Positions 17,205-25,784 of a DNA stretch of 59,106 nucleotides are shown here, piece by piece. Origin of the DNA: Bacillus solitudinis (GTDB lineage: Bacteria; Bacillota; Bacilli; Bacillales; Bacillaceae_D); the NCBI RefSeq assembly GCF_002797395.1, contig NZ_KZ454943.1, positions 4,011,722 through 4,070,827 of the forward strand, in the 5' to 3' direction. The position numbers were made by a program, and so were the translations under genes. Under the pieces are notes generated by a model, which saw only the letters and a program-made list of their open reading frames with translations, was not told where the DNA came from and did not search any database. Position 1 is the first letter of the stretch. Each line of letters starts with the position of its first letter.

Positions 17205-17420
17205 GACCCTCGGAGTCTTTTATTTCGTGCAAAAATCTCGTTAGTTGTTTTCTGCTTACGAGAGTCTCGTATCCCACATTGAACAGCCATAAATAAGGCA
17301 TGTCTTAGCCTGGAAGATCCTCTTTTAGTGATACGATTGACGGAAGCCGTAAACTTTTCCGAAGAGTAGACACTCGGATCAACACTACGAATGCAACGAG
17401 CTTTTTTGCGTGAGTTAACC
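17205..17420 (-). pseudogene. IS110-family transposase C-terminal remnant
   Basis: The minus strand reads DPSVYSSEKFTASVNRITKR, then GSSRLRHALFMAVQCGIRDS and RKQKTTNEIFARNKR. This is the C-terminal Transposase_20 domain of an IS110 transposase. The N-terminal DEDD nuclease half is missing. It closely matches the fragment at about 9375-9500 and differs more from the one at 32.9-33.3 kb, so at least two IS110 lineages have left debris. Confidence 0.75.
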
Positions 17421-17430
17421 GATCTATAAA

Positions 17431-17793
17431 ATGGCCATTCTCGCTTACATGCTATCACGTGGAGCAAAGCGATGGATAGCATCCGTAACACCAGAAGAAG
17501 TTGCACCATATTTCCACGAATATTTCATGTCAGCAACCTACCGAAAGAAAATTGACTTTTCTGCTAGGAACACAAAAGCAATGTGGGACTATAACGAGCA
17601 AAAAGTAGCAAAACTCGTTGCAGAAATGCCGATGACAAAATGGACAAACAGTTCAAAAGGAATGATTTCGTATGATGGGGAGACGTTTGCTTTAACCTTT
17701 GATGTTGAGGAAGAACATTTAAAAAAGTTACATGGATGGACGAAAGAGGTTTGTGAGTACCGATTGCATCGTTATTTTGAACGGAGGGGGTAA
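17431..17793 (+). CDS. Unknown protein, probably a 5'-truncated remnant
   Basis: A 120-residue frame beginning at ATG 17431 without a ribosome site, directly after the IS110 remnant. The sequence is soluble and well composed (FHEYFMSATYRKKIDFSARN, then KLVAEMPMTKWTNSSKG, ending HGWTKEVCEYRLHRYFERRG), so it was once a functional protein domain. The abrupt beginning beside IS debris suggests that only the C-terminal part of a longer gene survives. I do not recognise the family. Its position before the DUF3427 helicase suggests it may have been part of the same accessory island. Confidence 0.5.
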   Translation: MAILAYMLSRGAKRWIASVTPEEVAPYFHEYFMSATYRKKIDFSARNTKAMWDYNEQKVAKLVAEMPMTKWTNSSKGMISYDGETFALTFDVEEEHLKKLHGWTKEVCEYRLHRYFERRG

Positions 17794-18028
17794 AAGGATT
17801 CGGGTATAATAAAGAGAGAGGATGATAAAATAATTTGGATTTTGTATCTATTCTAATTCTAGCAATTTTATTGGGAAATATGGCCCTTTTAAAAGCTGTA
17901 GCATTATTCAGAATGTCTTTATATGGATAAACCAACAGCGAAGTAAAAATCTACATAGGATAAAGAACTATTATCAACTTGCAATGTAAGTACTATATCC
18001 AAGTTTAAACACTATTGAGGTGCAGTCC

Positions 18029-21000
18029 ATGCTAAAACAAGGAATTTACGAAGAAATCATTACTAAGAAACTAAGCGCTGAACTCCGCGATCTTGACATT
18101 GATACATATGAACTTGGCAAAGAAAAACTAGATGTCGAAGAAGCAAGAAAACAATTATCTGCATACATTTCTCAGGTTACGAGAAACGCGCTCAAGTACC
18201 TTAGAGAAAGTGAAAGTAACGATGTAGAAGCACTGCTAGAACAAATCAAAGTATGCAATGAGATTATCTCACTACTTAGTCAAAAGTTAGATGATGAAGA
18301 CTTCAAAAGCTTACAAATTGAAGAAGAGGGAGAAGTCCTGACTTCCGTGTATTCACGTTTGAATTCAATTAAAAGTATCCGCAAAAATGAGATTGTTAGA
18401 CCAGTTACCCCGATATCTCAGAGCTCTTTGTTTACGGGATCTAATTACGAACCAAATATGCTTAGTGAACTAAAGAAAGAAATTTTAACGTCCGATCATA
18501 TTGAGATGCTTGTTTCATTTATTAAATGGAGTGGTTTACGTTGTATTATCGAAGAACTGCAAACTTTTACGCAAAAAGGCGGTACATTAAGAGTGATTAC
18601 CACTTCATATATGGAGGCTACTGACTTTAAAGCCATTGAGGAATTAGGTCAGTTGGCGAATACCGAAATAAAAGTTTCGTATGATGTCGAACGAACAAGA
18701 CTTCATGCGAAAGCGTATCTGTTTAATAGAGAAACAGGCTTTAGTACAGCGTATATCGGTTCGTCTAATCTTTCCAATCCGGCGTTAACTTCAGGATTAG
18801 AATGGAACATGAAGATAACAGAAAAGGACTCGTTTGATATTATCAAAAAGTTTGAAGCAACCTTTGAAAGTTACTGGAATGACAAAGAATTTCAAACGTT
18901 TGATTATGAAAACATTAAAGACATAAAACAGTTAAAACAGGCATTGTCAAAGAGTAAGCAGGAGGAGAACAATGAATTTCATTTTGCATTTGATATCCGA
19001 CCGTTCCACTATCAAAATGAAATTCTCGAAAAGCTTCAGGTTGAGAGAGAGGTGTTTGGAAGGTATAAAAATTTAGTCGTTGCGGCAACGGGTGTCGGGA
19101 AGACTGTTATTTCAGCCTTTGACTATAAACGCTTCTATCAATTGCATAGAAAGCAAGCTCGTTTATTATTTGTGGCTCACCGGGAAGAAATTTTAAGACA
19201 AAGCAGAGACACCTTTCGAGGAATTTTGAAGGATGCAAATTTTGGTGACTTGTTAGTTGGAAACCACCAGCCGTTGTCGCTTGATCATTTATTTGTTAGT
19301 ATTCAAAGCTACAATAGTAAGAAATTATATGAGACCACATCGAGCGACTTTTATGACTTTATAATTGTGGATGAATTTCATCATGCGGCTTCAGAATCTT
19401 ATCAACGCTTGCTGAATCATTATCAACCGAACATACTTCTGGGCCTGACAGCAACACCCGAGCGAATGGATGGCAAGGATATTTTAGGCTACTTTGATGA
19501 TACCATTGCAGCGGATATGCGCTTAACTGAAGCGGTTAATCAAAAGCTACTTTCTCCTTTTCAATATTTCTGTGTGAGTGATACCGTCGATCTTTCAAAG
19601 CTTAAATGGAGTCGAAAGGGGTACGATATCCGCGAGTTAGAGAACGTGTACACATCGAATGATTTACGAACGAATCAAATTATTAAAAGTATCCACAAGT
19701 ACGTTACATCTATAGAAGATGTGAAAGGCCTTGGCTTTTGTGTATCCGTTGAGCATGCAAAATACATGGCGAGTTATTTTAACAAAAGCGGTATTTCCGC
19801 CCTTTCATTATATGGAGACGTGAATAAAAAGGACCGAATGGAAGCACAGGATAAGCTTCTAAACGGTGATATTCGATTTATATTTGTTGTCGATTTATAT
19901 AACGAGGGAATTGATATCCCTGAGGTAAATACGGTTTTATTTTTGCGCCCCACAGAAAGCTTAACCGTGTTCCTACAGCAGCTTGGGAGGGGCTTGCGTT
20001 TATCAGAGGGAAAGGATTGTTTAACGGTCTTGGATTTTGTAGGACAAGCTCACCAACACTATAATTTCGAAGAGAAGTTTAAAGCATTAGTAGGAAAAGC
20101 GAAACACTCCATCCAGCATTACGTCGAAAATGGCTTCTTTAACCTACCAAAAGGCTGCTTTATTCAATTAGAGAAGCAGGCAAAAGAATATATACTCAGG
20201 AATATCAAAGCAAGTGCCAACACAAAAGGCAACTTGATTGCCAAAATGAAATACTTTGAGCAAGATACAGGCTTAGATTTAACTTTACACAATTTCTTAA
20301 ACCATTATCATCTATCTCTGTATGACTTCTATGGGAAAAGCAAAGACCGAAGCTTTGTTCGATTCAAAGTAATAGCTGAAGAAAAGGAAAACTTCCAGTG
20401 TGAAAACGAATCGTTTATTACAAGTCGCTTGCCGAACCTCTTACATATCAATTCAAAAAAGCTATTAGAGTTCATGATTCAATATATAGAAGAGGAGCAG
20501 GTTGAAACAGAAGAAGAACAGTTAATGCAAGCGATGTTCTATTATTCCTTTTACCAGAACCATCCAATCAAAGAAGGATTCAGTTCACTATCGGAAGGTC
20601 TTCATCATATGATTAAGGTAGCTGAATTCAAAGCAGAAATCCTAGCAATTCTCCATTTCCTCTATCAATCACTTGAAACAATAGAGATTGAAAATGAGTT
20701 TGATTTCCCTTGTCCATTGCAAGTTCATAGTAAGTATTCAACCGCACAAGTTCTTGCAGCATTAGGGTATTTCAATGAAATAGCGAATCCTTCGTTTCGA
20801 GAAGGTGTAAAGCACTTCAAAGATAAAGGTCTGGATGTATTCTTTACGACGTTAAATAAGTCAGAGAAAGATTTCTCCCCGTCTACTCTTTACGATGACT
20901 ATGCCATAAATGAAACATTATTTCACTGGCAAACGCAATCCAAAGTGGCAGAGGGTAGTGAAACAGCTAAACGTTATATTTCACACCGGAAAAACGACCA

Positions 21001-21181
21001 TAAACTAGCTTTGTTCGTGCGCGAATATAAGAAAGAATATGGCTTAACCTCATCCTTTATCTTTTTAGGAATGGTCGATTATGTAAAGCACTCTGGAAGC
21101 AAACCGGTGAGCTTTGTGTGGAGATTGCATGAGGAGATGCCTTCTTATCTAGTTCCCCGTGCAAATAAGAATATTCTGTAA
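18029..21181 (+). CDS. PLD-nuclease / SF2 helicase / DUF3427 protein
   Basis: About 1050 residues with three functional parts. A coiled, acidic N-terminal region is followed by a phospholipase-D-like nuclease module (about 140-300), with HAK at about 226-228 and GSSN at about 244-247, equal to one HKD half-site. Then comes a superfamily 2 helicase core: Walker A AATGVGKT (about 352-359), DEFH box (about 448-451), LTATPERMDG, and motif VI QQLGRGLR. The C-terminus ends as DUF3427 proteins do (FIFLGMVDYVKHSGSKPVSF, then VWRLHEEMP). Proteins with this layout are found in accessory islands and are annotated as restriction- or repair-like helicases, but no mechanism is established. ATG 18029 is used because GAGG lies 8 bases ahead. 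A MutT-like and a NERD-HRDC gene converge on it, and a damaged 300-bp copy of its 3' part lies beyond them. Confidence 0.88.
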   Translation: MLKQGIYEEIITKKLSAELRDLDIDTYELGKEKLDVEEARKQLSAYISQVTRNALKYLRESESNDVEALLEQIKVCNEIISLLSQKLDDEDFKSLQIEEEGEVLTSVYSRLNSIKSIRKNEIVRPVTPISQSSLFTGSNYEPNMLSELKKEILTSDHIEMLVSFIKWSGLRCIIEELQTFTQKGGTLRVITTSYMEATDFKAIEELGQLANTEIKVSYDVERTRLHAKAYLFNRETGFSTAYIGSSNLSNPALTSGLEWNMKITEKDSFDIIKKFEATFESYWNDKEFQTFDYENIKDIKQLKQALSKSKQEENNEFHFAFDIRPFHYQNEILEKLQVEREVFGRYKNLVVAATGVGKTVISAFDYKRFYQLHRKQARLLFVAHREEILRQSRDTFRGILKDANFGDLLVGNHQPLSLDHLFVSIQSYNSKKLYETTSSDFYDFIIVDEFHHAASESYQRLLNHYQPNILLGLTATPERMDGKDILGYFDDTIAADMRLTEAVNQKLLSPFQYFCVSDTVDLSKLKWSRKGYDIRELENVYTSNDLRTNQIIKSIHKYVTSIEDVKGLGFCVSVEHAKYMASYFNKSGISALSLYGDVNKKDRMEAQDKLLNGDIRFIFVVDLYNEGIDIPEVNTVLFLRPTESLTVFLQQLGRGLRLSEGKDCLTVLDFVGQAHQHYNFEEKFKALVGKAKHSIQHYVENGFFNLPKGCFIQLEKQAKEYILRNIKASANTKGNLIAKMKYFEQDTGLDLTLHNFLNHYHLSLYDFYGKSKDRSFVRFKVIAEEKENFQCENESFITSRLPNLLHINSKKLLEFMIQYIEEEQVETEEEQLMQAMFYYSFYQNHPIKEGFSSLSEGLHHMIKVAEFKAEILAILHFLYQSLETIEIENEFDFPCPLQVHSKYSTAQVLAALGYFNEIANPSFREGVKHFKDKGLDVFFTTLNKSEKDFSPSTLYDDYAINETLFHWQTQSKVAEGSETAKRYISHRKNDHKLALFVREYKKEYGLTSSFIFLGMVDYVKHSGSKPVSFVWRLHEEMPSYLVPRANKNIL

Positions 21182-21255
21182 GAAAGTGTTTTGAAAAGCA
21201 GAGTTTTACCCCTTTTTGAAGAATTTTGAGGCAATGTTTATTGTTGCTACATCTT

Positions 21256-21299
21256 CTAAAAGCAGTACGATGAGTTGCAACTCATCGTACTGCTTTTAG
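21256..21299. terminator. Perfect 44-bp palindrome between convergent genes
   Basis: Positions 21256-21277 are the exact reverse complement of 21278-21299, beginning CTAAAAGCAG and centred on TTGCAA. It lies between the stop codons of the DUF3427 helicase (21181) and the Nudix gene (21327), so it most likely acts as a bidirectional terminator with a 19-bp stem. T runs are short. Confidence 0.7.
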
Positions 21300-21326
21300 T
21301 AAACAGAGAACTGTGGACAGGTTTCT

Positions 21327-21725
21327 TCATTTGCTTTGATTGATTAGACGGTCAACAGCAGGTACATCTGCAGGGGCCCACCTTAGTGAATGTAGGTTCT
21401 CTCTCTTCAACCAAATTAATTTTGAATGCTCCCTAGCTTGTGGGTTGCCCTCTAAGACTTTGCATCCTACGCAGAGTAGGTTAATGATAAAGGAATCGTA
21501 TTCATGGGTGTGGTCATCGAACAGGTCGATGGGTTCAACCTTGCAGCCTAGCTCTTCATCGATTTCCCTTGTGATTGCGGAATAGATATCTTCATCTTGT
21601 TCAACTTTGCCACCCGGGAACTCCCACATGTTTGGAAGGCTCATCTGAGGGGATCTGAGTGCACAGAGGATTTCATTTTGACTGTTTTCGATGATGGCTG
21701 CGACTACTTTTATTGATTTTTTCAA
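21327..21725 (-). CDS. MutT-like Nudix hydrolase
   Basis: A 132-residue stand-alone Nudix enzyme. The Nudix box is complete, from GKVEQDE at about residue 39 to REIDEELG at about residue 60. The opening (KVVAAIIENSQNEILCALRS) and WEFPGG are typical of the MutT/CTP-pyrophosphohydrolase side of the family, which hydrolyses nucleoside triphosphates such as oxidised dGTP to the monophosphate. It converges with the DUF3427 helicase gene and lies 71 bases downstream of the NERD gene on the same strand. MutT-like genes beside DUF3427 helicases are a recurring annotation pattern as far as I recall, so a role in nucleotide or DNA quality control is possible. Confidence 0.88.
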   Translation of the reverse strand: MKKSIKVVAAIIENSQNEILCALRSPQMSLPNMWEFPGGKVEQDEDIYSAITREIDEELGCKVEPIDLFDDHTHEYDSFIINLLCVGCKVLEGNPQAREHSKLIWLKRENLHSLRWAPADVPAVDRLINQSK

Positions 21726-21796
21726 GGGAAGTCCTCCTGGTGGTTTAAGTTTCTCTTCCAGATGCGTATGACAAATGGTTTATTTAAACTCTTTTA

Positions 21797-23149
21797 CTAA
21801 ATAGCTTTATTAATTAACAATACAATATCTTGCCCAAACTCCTCAACTTTCTTCGGTCCAAATCCGTCAATTTTTAGCAGATCTTCAATCGTTTTTGGTT
21901 TTTTCTCGAGTAGTGCTTCTAGTGTTTTATTTGTAAAGATATAGAATGGTTTAACGCCAAGTTTTCTTGAATATTTAGTACGGTATTCGGTTAGTGATAC
22001 TTTTAGCTTATCAGTTGATGTTACGTTAACTTCAGCGACTGGTGGCGAGATGTGCAGAGGTGCGGACTGTTCTTTAACTAAATCAGGTTGTGACTCTATA
22101 TTTCTCTTGTTTAAAATAATAGCTAAAATGTCATGGCCAAACTCTTCAATCTTCTTCGGGCCAATCCCTTCAATTTGTAGCAATTCTTCTGCGGTAGAAG
22201 GTTTTTTCTCGAGAATATCATCTAATATTTTATTGGTGAAAACATGATAAGGCTTAATTGTAAGTTCCTTTGAGCGTTTGCTTCTAAATTGGATAAGTTC
22301 GGCTTTCAGACTCTCATCAAAATTATTCAGTCTTTGATTATCTTGAGGTTCAGTAGGTGTAGACTCATTTGTTACAGCTTTTGGTAAAGCTTCTGGTTCA
22401 TTTAAAAGGTACTGGTCCGGATTAAAGCTTTTTTCTGTACTATACTGCATTAATGCATCTGCAATTTGATAAACAGGGGCGTCAGGCATAAAGACTGGTG
22501 AATCTTTCTTTAGTTCTTTTTCTAAAAGTGACCTAATTTGGTCGTGCCGTATCACATTAGAGTGAATAGAGGTAGGCGCATTTTTGGAAATATCGATGAT
22601 GGTCTTGGGATTAGCAAACGTGACAGCATATCGAATCGGACATTTTGTAATAAGCCCTCTAGTTTTAAGGAAATTTTCAAGGATGGCCACATGTCTTTCT
22701 ACTTGATTGATCGGACTATACATGCCTTCTTTATTAATGACTCTATTATTCTTCGTAATGACCCTTTGAAACTCGCCTTTTTCCGTTACATGTATGTTCC
22801 CAAAAAGTTTTTTCACTTCTAATACAAGAATAAATTTATGAGTAACTAATACGTAGTCCATTTGTGCTTCGTAATTCTCATACTTCAAATAAACATCATG
22901 CAAAATAAGCATGGGCAACATCGAGTTTTGAAGTTCAAATAGAACACTTTTCTCCCCAGTTTGCCCAATCGAAAATAATTTAAGGTGATTTTGAACTTTT
23001 TTTGAATCTATTTGTGGATTATTAGTTTCTAATAGATTGGATAGTTGCTCAATTTGATTAGATTTGTCATTAAACTCTTTAATCATAATTGGTTTCTTTA
23101 TTTCTCTTGAATCAGATAAAATATTAAAAACCTTTTTTAGAAAAGACAT
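21797..23149 (-). CDS. NERD nuclease-domain protein with two HRDC domains
   Basis: A 450-residue protein. The N-terminal part is a NERD (nuclease-related) domain, with GQTGE (62-66), then D98 in MDYVLVTHKFILVLEVK and E111-x-K113, the D...E-x-K pattern of restriction-endonuclease-like folds. The C-terminal third has two tandem HRDC domains, about 281-348 and 381-448, clearly duplicated (compare VFTNKILDDILEKKPST with IFTNKTLEALLEKKPKT, both followed by a G-P-K-K turn). HRDC domains bind nucleic acids in RecQ helicases and RNase D. I infer a DNA-acting nuclease or adaptor. It is co-directional with the Nudix gene and faces the PLD-helicase-DUF3427 gene, which supports a shared DNA-processing role that is not established. 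Confidence 0.85.
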   Translation of the reverse strand: MSFLKKVFNILSDSREIKKPIMIKEFNDKSNQIEQLSNLLETNNPQIDSKKVQNHLKLFSIGQTGEKSVLFELQNSMLPMLILHDVYLKYENYEAQMDYVLVTHKFILVLEVKKLFGNIHVTEKGEFQRVITKNNRVINKEGMYSPINQVERHVAILENFLKTRGLITKCPIRYAVTFANPKTIIDISKNAPTSIHSNVIRHDQIRSLLEKELKKDSPVFMPDAPVYQIADALMQYSTEKSFNPDQYLLNEPEALPKAVTNESTPTEPQDNQRLNNFDESLKAELIQFRSKRSKELTIKPYHVFTNKILDDILEKKPSTAEELLQIEGIGPKKIEEFGHDILAIILNKRNIESQPDLVKEQSAPLHISPPVAEVNVTSTDKLKVSLTEYRTKYSRKLGVKPFYIFTNKTLEALLEKKPKTIEDLLKIDGFGPKKVEEFGQDIVLLINKAI

Positions 23150-23321
23150 TTTACCCCTCGCATTCCTATTTTTGATTAATAAAAAACTGAAATATTTTCC
23201 CTAGTAATAAAAAGCTAGTATCTATTATATCAAATTATTGGAATCTGAGATAAACTTTGGTGAGATTTTTAAATAAATCCTCAGTTTTACCCTTGATAAA
23301 ACCAAAGTTTGTAAATTTTTC

Positions 23322-23622
23322 AAGTAATAACTGGAGAAAAGGAAAACTTCCAGTGTGAAAACAAATCCTTTATTACAAGTCGCTTGCCGAACCTCTTACA
23401 TATCAATTCAAAAAAGCTATTAGAGTTCATGAATCAATATATAGAAGAGGAGCAGGTTGAAACAGAAGAAGAACAGTTAATGCAAGCGATGTCTATTATT
23501 CCTTTTACTAGAACCATCCAATCAAAGAAGGATTCAGTTCACTATCGGAAGGTCTTTATCATATGATTAAGGTAGCTGAATTCAAAGCAGAAATCCTAGC
23601 AATTCTCCATTTCCTCTATCAA
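23322..23622 (+). pseudogene. Partial, frameshifted duplicate of the DUF3427 helicase gene
   Basis: About 300 bases repeat 20366-20668 of the DUF3427 helicase gene almost exactly. A base is missing near 23491 (GCGATGTCTATT against GCGATGTTCTATT), so the frame is broken, and there is no start or helicase core. The copy begins and ends abruptly, and sequence after about 23622 is unrelated to the helicase. It is a relic of a second copy or of a local duplication. Confidence 0.9.
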
Positions 23623-24156
23623 CCACCACATAGGACTTCCTCCGCATTCGCCTTTTTCATAGTGGTTCTATCCACAATCAAACCATGTTCTCATAACCGT
23701 ATTTCTTGTCCTTGCCTAGAATTTCCTCTCGAATATCGTCTATATATAGGGGATCCGATAGTTATATGAAGAAAATGTAGTGGGTACTTCTTTTATGAAG
23801 GGGTAGTAGGACTAGAGCCCTTCATAAGCTTGTATATCGCATGTGATTAATTGAACATATTCTGGTATAATTTTAATACCCCCCTAAGAAAGCTAGGAAC
23901 GTAACCTCCTGAATACTTCTGCCGTATTCAATCTATCTACATCCAATAATCAAACAGAGGGACAATGGTTCTTTTACGTGATGGAGAATGTTGTAGTTAA
24001 GAGAAAAGAGTAACTGAATTTACGCAAATTTAAGGGTTTGTTTCATTCGTATTGCTTCACAATAGAGTACTGTAATAATGGTGTTATCATTTTATTTATT
24101 CTCAGTCGAAGTAAGACCCTCTGCGAATATATCAAAGATGGGAGTTAAATTTTAAT
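23623..24156. other. Gene-free stretch before the second BCCT gene
   Basis: No gene with a start signal was found. A short minus-strand frame at about 23685-23760 reads DIREEILGKDKKYGYENMV, which looks like a protein fragment but is too short to name. A weak promoter candidate (TTGCTT at 24052, TAATAA near 24073) lies about 80 bases before the transporter start. Confidence 0.4.
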
Positions 24157-25713
24157 ATGAGGAATGCTTCAATTGTTTTTTATATATCATTAGCCTTAGT
24201 GGCTGGTCTTGTTCTTATGGGAATTACGATGCCGGCATCGTTAGAGCGGATGACGAGTAGTACACAAGGGATGATTACTGATTCATTCGGGTGGTATTAC
24301 CTAGTCATTGTTTCGTTGTTTGTGTTTGTATGTTTCTATTTATTAGTAAGTCCGATTGGCCGGATTAAGCTCGGGAAACCGGATGATAAGCCTGAGTTTT
24401 CACGGCCAACTTGGCTTGCGATGCTTTTTAGTGCAGGTGTGGGGATTGGGTTAATTTTTTATGGTACTGCTGAACCGATTAGTCATTATGCTGTTAGTTC
24501 TCCTACTGGCGAAGTGGGTACGTCTCAAGGGATTAAGGATGCGATGAAATTCACCTTCTTTCATTGGGGGATCCATGCGTGGGCCATTTATGGGTCGGTT
24601 GCGTTGGTTCTGGCTTACTTTACCTTTAGAAAAGGGGAATTGAGCTTAATTAGTCGAACCTTACGACCGCTTATCGGGAAACATGTCGATGGCGCGGTTG
24701 GGAAGGCGATTGATGTGATTGCTGTTATTTCTACGGTTATCGGGATCGCCACGACGTTGGGATTTGGTGCGATGCAAATTAATGGGGGATTGTCCTACTT
24801 ATTTGGGGTACCGACTGCGATCACCAGTCAAACGATCATCATTCTTGCTTTGACAGCCTTATTTATGGTTTCGGCTTTAACGGGTCTAAGTAAAGGGATT
24901 AAGATTTTAAGTAATTTGAATATGGGACTATCGGCTGTCCTCTTCTTGATTGTCTTTATTTTTGGGCCGACCCTTTTTACGCTTAACTTATTTACAGATA
25001 CGATAGGGGCTTATATGCAAAACTTCATTAATATGAGTTTTCGAATTGCGCCACTGAACGAAGAGGACCGTAACTGGATTAATGGGTGGACGATCTTCTA
25101 CTGGGCATGGTGGATTGCATGGGCGCCATTTGTTGGTGTGTTTATTGCTAGAGTCTCAAAAGGTCGAACGATTCGCGAGTTTGTTGTATGTGTCTTACTC
25201 GTTCCGTCACTTATTGGTTTCCTCTGGTTTTCGGTCTTTGGGAGTGCAGCGATTGTCACTGAAACTTCAGGGTTGCTTTCGATTTCTTCATTAGTTGCTG
25301 AGGAATCCCTTTTCGGTGTGTTAGAAGGGTTCCCATTCAGTATGGTGTTGTCCATTTTAGCGATTTTGATCATTGTCACGTTCTTTGTTACATCGGCTGA
25401 CTCAGGTACGTTTGTTTTAGGGATGATGACATCGAACGGATCTCAAAATCCAAGTACACCGATTAAAGTTACATGGGGCGTATTTCTCTCAATTACTGCG
25501 CTAGCTCTTCTTTATTCTGGGGGCTTGCAGGCTCTTCAAAACACGATGATTATTGCAGCTCTTCCGTTTTCTGTGATTATGGGATTAATGGTAGCCAGTT
25601 TACTTAAATCTCTAAAACTGGAAGCAAAAGAGCTCGGACTTGGTCAGTTTAGAATGGAACGAAAGAAAACGGATGGGAAACATAGCGAAGAGGATGTTAA
25701 GGAAGCTGGGTAA
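24157..25713 (+). CDS. BCCT-family betaine/choline-type transporter (second copy)
   Basis: 518 residues, 12 helices, strongly similar along its whole length to the product at 7651-9162. The shared BCCT signature is GWTIFYWAWWIAWAPFVG followed by FIARVSKGRTIREF, and the fourth-helix motif is FSAGVGIGLIFYGTAEPISH. It imports compatible solutes such as glycine betaine with sodium. Compared with its paralogue it has a longer charged C-terminal tail (about 25 residues, ERKKTDGKHSEEDVKEAG). Such tails can carry the osmosensing function in BCCT proteins (BetP), so the two copies may respond to stress differently. The start has a GGGAG site. It ends at a bidirectional terminator shared with the yvrJ-like gene. 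Confidence 0.92.
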   Translation: MRNASIVFYISLALVAGLVLMGITMPASLERMTSSTQGMITDSFGWYYLVIVSLFVFVCFYLLVSPIGRIKLGKPDDKPEFSRPTWLAMLFSAGVGIGLIFYGTAEPISHYAVSSPTGEVGTSQGIKDAMKFTFFHWGIHAWAIYGSVALVLAYFTFRKGELSLISRTLRPLIGKHVDGAVGKAIDVIAVISTVIGIATTLGFGAMQINGGLSYLFGVPTAITSQTIIILALTALFMVSALTGLSKGIKILSNLNMGLSAVLFLIVFIFGPTLFTLNLFTDTIGAYMQNFINMSFRIAPLNEEDRNWINGWTIFYWAWWIAWAPFVGVFIARVSKGRTIREFVVCVLLVPSLIGFLWFSVFGSAAIVTETSGLLSISSLVAEESLFGVLEGFPFSMVLSILAILIIVTFFVTSADSGTFVLGMMTSNGSQNPSTPIKVTWGVFLSITALALLYSGGLQALQNTMIIAALPFSVIMGLMVASLLKSLKLEAKELGLGQFRMERKKTDGKHSEEDVKEAG

Positions 25714-25730
25714 ACGATATAATCAAACAA

Positions 25731-25768
25731 GCAACGTCTCAACTTCGGTTGGGACGTTGCTTGTTTGT
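25731..25768. terminator. Bidirectional terminator
   Basis: GCAACGTC and GACGTTGC (25731-25760) form a strong stem around CTTCGG, followed by a T-rich run. It lies between the convergent BCCT and yvrJ-like genes. Confidence 0.85.
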
Positions 25769-25784
25769 ATTATACGTTAGTGTC

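Noticed and set aside
18029-23149. Known defence systems (type I restriction-modification, DISARM, BREX, Gabija, Zorya)
   Set aside because: No methyltransferase, specificity subunit, DUF1998 helicase, PglZ, OLD nuclease or Zor proteins are encoded here; only domain-level similarity to helicases and nucleases.
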